Made by a program: the position numbers and the translations under genes
Shown here: in pieces, positions 58,701 to 64,000 of the stretch
How the letters are laid out: each line of letters opens with the position of its first letter
How positions within the stretch are numbered: the first letter of the stretch is position 1
Notes under the pieces: model-generated
What the model was told of the DNA's origin: nothing
Seen by the model: the letters and a program-made list of their open reading frames with translations, nothing else
Database searches by the model: none
Assembly: GCF_002205895.1 (NCBI RefSeq)
Contig: NZ_NJDE01000002.1
Span: 248,001 to 312,000 of the forward strand
Length of the DNA stretch: 64,000 bases
From: Saccharibacillus sp. O23
Lineage (GTDB): Bacteria > Bacillota > Bacilli > Paenibacillales > Paenibacillaceae
Direction: 5' to 3'

Positions 58701-61447
58701 TCGGCGATAATACCCATTTCAGCGGTTACGGAGCGGCGAAGATCGCCGGATTGGTCGCAAGCGCGCTCAAAACCATGAATCTCGGCCTCTCGCCGCTGGT
58801 GATCGACCCGGATCTGGAAGAACCGGAGCCGGAACCCGAAGCACAGCTCTACGAAGAGAATTTCGAAGGCGATCCGGCGGCTTACCGCTACGCGCTGATC
58901 AACGCGACCGGAATCGGCGGCACGATGGCCGGCACGGTCGTCGAGCAGAGCGGCAGCAAAGTCTTGTCTTTCGCGGGCAGCGGTTCCGGCAATCGGGCGA
59001 AGACGTTCCGGTTGTTCGACGCCGTAAACGGCGACAAGGTCAACGTGCAGTTCGATTGGAATTCCGGCAATGTCGGCGCTTATCCATCGGAAGGTCATAT
59101 AACCGTTCAGGACGCGAACGAAAATGCGTTGTTCACGTTGGCGGCCAAAAACAGCGACGGCAAGCTGCATTATGTCGTCGGTCCGTACGCGGCGGATTAC
59201 GGCACGGGCACGAGCGCGCTGCCTGAAGGCGGGATCGCCACGACGATTCCGAAGAATCAGTGGGTGAAAGTGGATGCGACGATCAACTTCGCCCAGAAGA
59301 CGCTGGATCTGACGCTCACGAGCCAAACCGATCCGTCCGTCACCCAGACGATCGAAGGCTTGAAACTCAGCCCGGTCGCTTACGCCGACAATGTCCGATC
59401 GATCCGTTTCCTCGGCACGCGAAAAGGCGGAGGCGGCACGTTAAATTGGACGACGGCGATCGACAACGTTCGGATCGAAGGCACGGAACTGCCGCCGGAA
59501 TCCGGCAATCAGGCCGAATTGACGGCGCTGCATGACGATCTGAAGAAGCTGGATCTGTCGCCTTACACGGAAGCTTCGCGCGCGGTATTGACTCAAGCGT
59601 TGGCCGCGGCCGAAGCGATCATCGGCAAGCCGGCGACTCCGGCGCAGGTCAAGCATGCGCTGAATCTGCTAAGCGTCGCCAGAGACTCGCTGACGAGCGA
59701 ACCGGCCGAACCGGTCGCTGCTTACCGATTCGATTTCGGCTCCGGAGAAGCGGCCGAAGGATATACGCAGGTTACGGTGAATCATGCGTATCTCGAAGGC
59801 AACGGCTACGGTTTCGCGGATACGGCGCTGACCGAAGACGAGAACCGGAAAACGGACGACGCGCTCAAAGAAGACTTTGTCCGGGTCAACGCGACTTCGT
59901 TCCTGACCGAGATGGAGCCGGGCAATTACCGGGTCACGATGACGGTCGGCGACTCCGAAGAATCGACGAGCACGAGCGTGATCGCCGAGCAGATGACCAA
60001 GCTGCCGCTCTCGACGATCGCCAAAGGCGAGTTCAAAGAAGTGATGTACGACGTTGCTTTGATCGACGGCGTATTCAACTTCGAATTCTCCGGCAATTCG
60101 CCGAAGATCAACGCGCTGACGATCGAACGTCTGCCGGATAACGGTATGGCCGAGCGGCCGACGATCTATCTGGCGAGCGATTCGACGGTAGCTAACTATG
60201 CGGAGGGCTATCGCCCGCAGGCGGGATGGGGCGAAACGCTCGGCCAATATTTCGATCTCGACCGCATCGGCATCGATAATCGGGCCGTCGGAGGCTTGAG
60301 CAGCAAAACCTTCTTGGTCGGCGGTTATCTGAACGATCTGCTGCTCGACGTGCACGAAGGCGATTATCTGTTCATGCAGTGGTCGCATAACGATTCCACG
60401 CCGTCCCGTCCCGAGCGTTATCTGACGCCGGAACAGTTCAAAGTCTATCTGAAAACGTATATCGACGGCGCGCGTCAGCGCGGCGCGACGCCGGTGCTCG
60501 TTACGCCGGTGAACCGGCGCGATTATACAGGCGACGTCTTGAACAAGAGTTTCCCGGAATACGTGCAGGCGATGAAAGACACGGCGGCGGAAACGAATAC
60601 GCTGCTGATCGATCTGAACCAAGCGAGCTGGGAGTATTTCGACGGGCTCGGACCGGAAGGCACCAAGTCGATCTTCCTGTGGGTCGGCGACAAAGAAGAC
60701 AACACGCATCTGCAGATGACCGGAGCGATCGAAGTCTCCAAACTCGTAGCGGGTCTGGTCAAAGAGTTGAAGATTCCGTTGTCGGATCTCGTCGTCTTGG
60801 ATAACGGTCCGGTTACCGAGCCTATGCCGACCGACGTGCCGGGCATGCCGGTTCTCTCCGATAATAACGGTCATGACACGGGTTTAAAAGACGGCGATTA
60901 TACGATTACCATGAATCTATGGTGGGGCGTGAACGGCCGTTCGTTCAAGCTGTACGAGGACGGCAAGCTGATCCAAGAGATACCGTTGACCGACGCTTCG
61001 CCTGCCGCGCAATCCGCGCAGATCGAGATCTCTGGCAAATCGAACGGCACTTACGTCTATACCGGCGAGCTGATCAACGCGCTCGGGAAAACGACGAGCG
61101 CTCCGCTTACCGTGACGGTCACGGACGCCGCTCCGGCGCAGGCCGTCTTGTCGCACGATAACTGGGACGAAGACGGGAATTACAAGATCAGCATGAACCT
61201 GTGGTGGGGCACCAACGCGGCCGAATACCGGTTATACGAGAACGGTGAACTGCTCGACACGCAGAACCTGACAGTCCGTACCCCGGGCGCGCAGTCGGCG
61301 GTGACCGAAGTGAGCGGCAGAGCGGCGGGCACATACGAATACGAAGCCGTGCTGCTGAACGCGGCAGGCGAGAATCGTACGGCCAAGATCGCGGTCACGG
61401 TGCGAAGCGGTTCGGCGCAAGCCGCGCAGAGTGCGGCCGCCGAATAA
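55772..61447 (+). CDS. rhamnogalacturonan lyase with two acetylesterase domains
   Basis: A 1891-residue secreted enzyme. Signal peptide 1-34; PL11 rhamnogalacturonan lyase propeller about 38-640 (DGDGKAEVAVKTADG, LDVDGDGKDEIM repeats); first esterase unit with a binding domain (about 653-785) and SGNH core (about 791-1010; GDSTM Ser797, GGRSS, GHNDSS, DNTHFS); LamG-like sandwich about 1026-1243; FIVAR-like helices about 1245-1310; second binding domain plus SGNH unit about 1313-1670 (SDSTVANY, GGLSS, WSHNDS, DNTHLQ); two ChiA N-terminal-like repeats about 1690-1785 and 1789-1880. It should cut and deacetylate pectin backbone outside the cell. There is no SLH or LPXTG anchor. ATG 55772 follows ACAGGAGGGATTCGTTAG. 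Confidence 0.9.
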   Translation: MNRKPVSLRKSIFVSLLALLMVVSLIAPPPSVRAENTDSQARQAEYLDRGLVAVLTDNGVFLSWRYLNTDSNDTAFNIYKNGSKVNAEPIADVTNYLDTTGADSSQYRLSTIVAGKEEMQPEAASVWHKNYRPIPLDKPADGRTKDGGTYSYYAGDASVADLDGDGEYEIVFLWSPSNSKDNSQAGYTGNVYIDAIKMDGTKLWRIDLGVNIRAGAHYTQLMVYDLDGDGKAEVAVKTADGTRDGQGKVIGDASKDYRNDGGYILSGAEYLTVFDGLTGAAVSTIDYVPPRGSVSDWGDGYGNRVDRFLGGIAYLDGSKPSLIMSRGYYTRTVIAAYDYVGGQLVNRWTFDTNEAGKQYEAQGNHNLSVLDVDGDGKDEIMFGALAIDDDGKLIYSTGLGHGDAIHAGKLNPSREGYQVMSVHEHSDAAYGVEMRDAGTGEIIWGEFTGRDTGRGMSADIDPNYPGYESWATTIADGQSVPVTRTYSAAGEAVYTPEQSPKSANFAIWWDGDLQRELFDHVWDASTAKGIPVIYKWDYANKQLKEIFRANGALTNNHTKGNPALQADLIGDWREEILVRSEDSSEYRLYTTTIPTDYRIPTLMQDPVYRLGIAWQNVAYNQPPHTGFYLGAEATEFPKANLNLTGGAPQTESVYRFDFGTETESGSTGVQNTLYTEQTGYGFKDASGVNVAADQVSASSGTTFAVDLPNGDYKVTLRLGSESRDSDVGVKSEFVQKLAVGPVKAGTPLDYTYDVALVDGQLDFLFTGTAIDIRELNIEKYPARQAGAAATVYMAGDSTMQSYSESQAPQQGWGQPFERYFANGVTVSNEAIGGRSSKSFMVDGRLDSILQRIKPGDYLFVSFGHNDSSVGIPDRYASPADYKTYLARYVNGAKQRGATPVLLTPVGRRDFNTVTQSFNVSFPEYVKAAKEVAAELNVPLIDLSSLSVAYYDQLGNAATEKLFLYANPGEYPKYPNGVGDNTHFSGYGAAKIAGLVASALKTMNLGLSPLVIDPDLEEPEPEPEAQLYEENFEGDPAAYRYALINATGIGGTMAGTVVEQSGSKVLSFAGSGSGNRAKTFRLFDAVNGDKVNVQFDWNSGNVGAYPSEGHITVQDANENALFTLAAKNSDGKLHYVVGPYAADYGTGTSALPEGGIATTIPKNQWVKVDATINFAQKTLDLTLTSQTDPSVTQTIEGLKLSPVAYADNVRSIRFLGTRKGGGGTLNWTTAIDNVRIEGTELPPESGNQAELTALHDDLKKLDLSPYTEASRAVLTQALAAAEAIIGKPATPAQVKHALNLLSVARDSLTSEPAEPVAAYRFDFGSGEAAEGYTQVTVNHAYLEGNGYGFADTALTEDENRKTDDALKEDFVRVNATSFLTEMEPGNYRVTMTVGDSEESTSTSVIAEQMTKLPLSTIAKGEFKEVMYDVALIDGVFNFEFSGNSPKINALTIERLPDNGMAERPTIYLASDSTVANYAEGYRPQAGWGETLGQYFDLDRIGIDNRAVGGLSSKTFLVGGYLNDLLLDVHEGDYLFMQWSHNDSTPSRPERYLTPEQFKVYLKTYIDGARQRGATPVLVTPVNRRDYTGDVLNKSFPEYVQAMKDTAAETNTLLIDLNQASWEYFDGLGPEGTKSIFLWVGDKEDNTHLQMTGAIEVSKLVAGLVKELKIPLSDLVVLDNGPVTEPMPTDVPGMPVLSDNNGHDTGLKDGDYTITMNLWWGVNGRSFKLYEDGKLIQEIPLTDASPAAQSAQIEISGKSNGTYVYTGELINALGKTTSAPLTVTVTDAAPAQAVLSHDNWDEDGNYKISMNLWWGTNAAEYRLYENGELLDTQNLTVRTPGAQSAVTEVSGRAAGTYEYEAVLLNAAGENRTAKIAVTVRSGSAQAAQSAAAE

Positions 61448-61507
61448 ATAGAAGGGTTCGATCAGAGTAACGAATCGCGATAACACTTTGCCTTTTGAAT
61501 ATTCGCC

Positions 61508-61553
61508 AAAAAGACTCCGGCGCGCATAAGCCGTACATGCGCCGGAGTCTTTT
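61508..61553 (+). terminator. intrinsic terminator
   Basis: AAAAGACTCCGGCGC pairs with GCGCCGGAGTCTTTT around a 15-base loop. It ends the transcript of the pectin enzyme. Confidence 0.85.
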
Positions 61554-61780
61554 CATGAGTTGGCAATCCGATTCATAAATATTGAACTTAATGTCGAATT
61601 GAGTCGATTATTTAAATAAATTTTAGCAAAAAAATTTAAAATTCGTGATTTATATCTTTAAACACGCATGATTTCGTCCGATATACCTAGTTAGCAAAAT
61701 CTGATCTTGGACAAAGGAACAAGGTCTTCCGAACGAATTCTCCATCACTACCATAGAACATAGACAAAGGGGATACCTGA

Positions 61781-64000
61781 GTGAGAAGTCGTTTATCCAA
61801 ACTCGTGATCGCGACCGGCATGTTGACCGCCGCGATCGGACCGAATGCCGAATCGATACGCGCCGCCGAAGCTCGTCCGGCCGCAAACCCGAATTCGGGA
61901 TTCCTTGATCTTGCGAACGTGCCGGCCGATCAGCGCCAAGCGATCCTTGAAGCCGCCGAACTAGGCTTTCTGACAGGCGGAACCGACGGACGTTTTCGTC
62001 CTCAAGCGACCTTAACGCGGCAGGAGTTGGCGGTCGTGTTGACGCGAATCCTTAAGCTCGATACCGGCAGGACGGCTGCGTCCTCGTTCCGGGACGTCTC
62101 GGCTCAAGCTTGGGGCAGTCCTTATATCGAAGCTGCGGCCAAATCCGGTCTGATGAAAGGCGACGGACAGCACCGTTTTCGCGCAAACGCACCGGTTACC
62201 CGTCAGGAACTCGCCGCTGTACTGGTGCAAGCCGCCAAAGGCGCCGCAATCGTAACCGGCGAGCCGATATCGCTTCGCGACGGTACCCAGATCGGATCTT
62301 GGGCCGAAAAAGCGGTACGGATCGCGCTGCAAAACGAATGGATGCAAACGGAAGACGGATCTTTCCTTCCCAGACAGGCGGTAAAACGGCAGGACGTCGC
62401 GAATATGTTTATGGAAACGTTCTATCCGGATAAACATCCGAACGTGACCCGCACGATTCAGGACGTTTCCGATCTCGGCGTGACGATCAACGGCTTCACG
62501 TACTCCGTTTCGGATCGAACGAAAGGGATTCTGAGCCGGGCGAACCGTGCCGCGCTGCAAGGCGCGAAGATTCGGTTCGAAGCGACGGGGCGGCATGTGG
62601 ACAAGATTACGGAGCTCGAGCTTCGCCGAGGCGGAACGGCCGCCGCGAAAGGCAAAAAAGAATTCAGCGGCAACCTGCTGCTCGACGGCAAGCAAAGCAT
62701 CGTGGACGGGAACATCAAAGTCGCAAACGATTATGTGTCGTTGGCCAACTTGACGGTGACCGGGAATCTGGAGATCGGCCGGGAACTGGAGAACGACTTC
62801 TACGGCAGAGGAATCGAAGTGCAAGGCAAGACGATCGTGAACGGGGGCGACGCGAACACGGTCGTATTCGACGGTTCGAATCTGTCCGCCGTCGATGTCA
62901 ACAAAACGAATGTCCGGGTGGAAGCGCTCGGACAGACCTTCGTGCAGACCGTGAACGCGAACGTCGATTCGACGATCGTCGGCGCGCCTGCCGCGTCGAT
63001 CGATCAGCTTAACGTAACGGGAGCCGCCCGGCAGATCAGCTTGCAAGGCGCGGTTTCTTCGGTGAACGTCAATACGGCGTCGACGATCGGCGGAACGGCC
63101 AATATCGGCCAGATGACGGTACAGACGACTTCTCCCGTCGCGCTCAATACGACCGGCACGATCGGAAAACTGACCGTCACGCAGCCGAACGCCGCGATTA
63201 CGGTAGGCTCGAATCTGACGGTCGGCAGCCTCTCGACGCCGGCCGGCGTAGCTCCCGGAGCGGTCATCGCCAATTATGCGGCGGCACAGCCGCAGATCGG
63301 CAGCGCGAACGGCGCGGCTTCCGCCAATACGGGGCCGGTTAACAGTCCGCCGGTCGTCCGCACGCCGATCAAAGATTTCACGATGACCCTCGGAGAAAAG
63401 AAAACGATCGATCTGTCTCAGGTGTTCAGCGATGCCGACGGCAATCTCTCGTATTACAAAGCGACGCTGGTCAAAGCCTCCTCCGCGCCCGAATTGGTGA
63501 CGGCGACGGTAGACGGCAACAACTTGATCATCGAAGCGAAGTTGGCGGGCAAGATCACGGTTCGCACGCAGGCTTACGACACCAACAACGCCCGCGTCAA
63601 TCACGACTTTGCGGTAACGGTGAACCGCAATCCGGTCGCGAAAAATATTCCGGAGCAAACGGCGACGCTTGATGCGGCGGCAAGCACGCTGGATCTGAGC
63701 GCTTACTTCAGCGATCCGGACGGCGATCCGCTGACCTACAAAGTCGTCTCCGCGGACAAAACCGTCGTCTCGGCTTCCGCAGTCGGCAAGCAGCTTCAAT
63801 TGCAGGCCGCCGCGCTGGGACAGACGAAGGTTACCGTGACCGCGGAAGACGGCCGCGGCGGCACGCTTACCCAAGAAATCGCCGTCCGCGTGAATCGTTC
63901 GCCGCAGATCTCGGCCCCGCTGGCCGATCGCAAAGCTTCGGTAGGCACGAACGTTCAGGTGGATCTATCGGGCGCTTTCCAAGATCCGGACGGCGATCCG
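61781..64000 (+). CDS. SLH-domain surface protein, 3' end beyond window
   Basis: GTG 61781 (AAAGGGGATACCTGA ahead) opens a frame with no stop through base 64000, 740 codons so far. Signal peptide about 1-30 (LSKLVIATGMLTAAIGPNAES...RAA). Three SLH domains about 38-210 (FLDLANVPADQRQAILEAAELGFLTGGTDGRF, FRDVSAQAWGSPYIEAAAKSGLMKGDG, IGSWAEKAVRIALQNEWM) bind the pyruvylated cell-wall polymer. Then a Val/Thr/Asn-rich part rich in short strands (about 240-510), then repeated Ig/cadherin-like units (FSDADGNLSYYKATLV, FSDPDGDPLTYKVVS, FQDPDGDP). Wall-bound adhesin or S-layer-associated protein. A 220-bp AT-rich leader precedes it. Confidence 0.85.
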   Translation, partial: MRSRLSKLVIATGMLTAAIGPNAESIRAAEARPAANPNSGFLDLANVPADQRQAILEAAELGFLTGGTDGRFRPQATLTRQELAVVLTRILKLDTGRTAASSFRDVSAQAWGSPYIEAAAKSGLMKGDGQHRFRANAPVTRQELAAVLVQAAKGAAIVTGEPISLRDGTQIGSWAEKAVRIALQNEWMQTEDGSFLPRQAVKRQDVANMFMETFYPDKHPNVTRTIQDVSDLGVTINGFTYSVSDRTKGILSRANRAALQGAKIRFEATGRHVDKITELELRRGGTAAAKGKKEFSGNLLLDGKQSIVDGNIKVANDYVSLANLTVTGNLEIGRELENDFYGRGIEVQGKTIVNGGDANTVVFDGSNLSAVDVNKTNVRVEALGQTFVQTVNANVDSTIVGAPAASIDQLNVTGAARQISLQGAVSSVNVNTASTIGGTANIGQMTVQTTSPVALNTTGTIGKLTVTQPNAAITVGSNLTVGSLSTPAGVAPGAVIANYAAAQPQIGSANGAASANTGPVNSPPVVRTPIKDFTMTLGEKKTIDLSQVFSDADGNLSYYKATLVKASSAPELVTATVDGNNLIIEAKLAGKITVRTQAYDTNNARVNHDFAVTVNRNPVAKNIPEQTATLDAAASTLDLSAYFSDPDGDPLTYKVVSADKTVVSASAVGKQLQLQAAALGQTKVTVTAEDGRGGTLTQEIAVRVNRSPQISAPLADRKASVGTNVQVDLSGAFQDPDGDP

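Noticed and set aside
55970-59326. 1118-codon minus-strand frame opposite the pectin enzyme
   Set aside because: Shadow of the real gene, extremely Arg-rich; the plus strand carries the domains and signal peptide.
62012-63874. 620-codon minus-strand frame opposite the SLH protein
   Set aside because: Shadow; the plus-strand frame has a signal peptide and SLH domains.

Overview
The window looks like chromosomal DNA of a Paenibacillaceae bacterium (Paenibacillus/Saccharibacillus type). The core genes are GC-rich, have strong AGGAGG ribosome sites and include an SLH-domain surface protein, a very large secreted pectin-degrading enzyme, one-component regulators of several families and many MFS exporters. 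No rRNA, tRNA, CRISPR array, insertion sequence or phage was recognised. The assignment rests on protein style and gene content, not on a search.

Bases 1-9000 are a different kind of DNA. They are clearly AT-richer and consist of about 17 small one-gene cassettes on the plus strand, nearly all 50-230 codons. Several belong to families found beside polymorphic toxins: an Imm42-like protein, a DUF7336-like protein, a broken DUF4279 protein, a HEAT-repeat protein and a WG-repeat lipoprotein. One is a free-standing homologue of EF-Tu domain III. No toxin gene is visible, so this reads as an orphan immunity array. It is partly decayed: one clean nonsense mutation, one frameshift, a remnant with two apparent frameshifts, short truncated genes, and one family present twice.

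9.2-24.9 kb is mostly housekeeping and accessory metabolism: XRE-cupin regulator with a YbaK-type deacylase, a LysR/DUF4865 divergent pair, an ArsB-like transporter, a glycoside hydrolase family 2 enzyme, a molybdopterin oxidoreductase with a C-terminal LysM domain plus a small partner, a GntR regulator, ilvD, a sugar acetyltransferase, a HAD phosphatase and an MmcQ/YjbR protein. The 850-bp gap at 16424-17279 holds a cluster of related palindromes and a perfect terminator.

25-36.9 kb holds a sugar-uptake block (AraC regulator, GPH-family symporter, GH78 rhamnosidase-like enzyme) with a cre-like site and a 22-bp perfect palindrome between the divergent genes. Next come a DHA2 exporter with a divergent TetR regulator, the di-iron repair protein Ric, an ECF sigma/anti-sigma pair, and an aldehyde dehydrogenase with a divergent TetR regulator. 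36.9-41.8 kb is a second small accessory zone with two unrecognised genes, a gutted duplicate of one of them, a TraB/ChaN-like protein and three copies of a 16-bp repeat, followed by hcp. Both ric and hcp have Fnr-like boxes at about -41.5 from a good -10, pointing to a shared anaerobic/nitrosative-stress control.

42-54.6 kb is a run of regulator-effector pairs, each with a visible operator: ArsR/MFS, HxlR/DsbA-like, LysR/MFS, TetR/old yellow enzyme (the same 16-bp operator at both promoters; the tetR mRNA looks leaderless), and a MarR-GNAT fusion with two operators. 54.7-64 kb carries an AraC regulator divergent from a 1891-residue secreted enzyme (rhamnogalacturonan lyase plus two acetylesterases), and finally the first 740 codons of an SLH/Ig-like surface protein that runs off the window.
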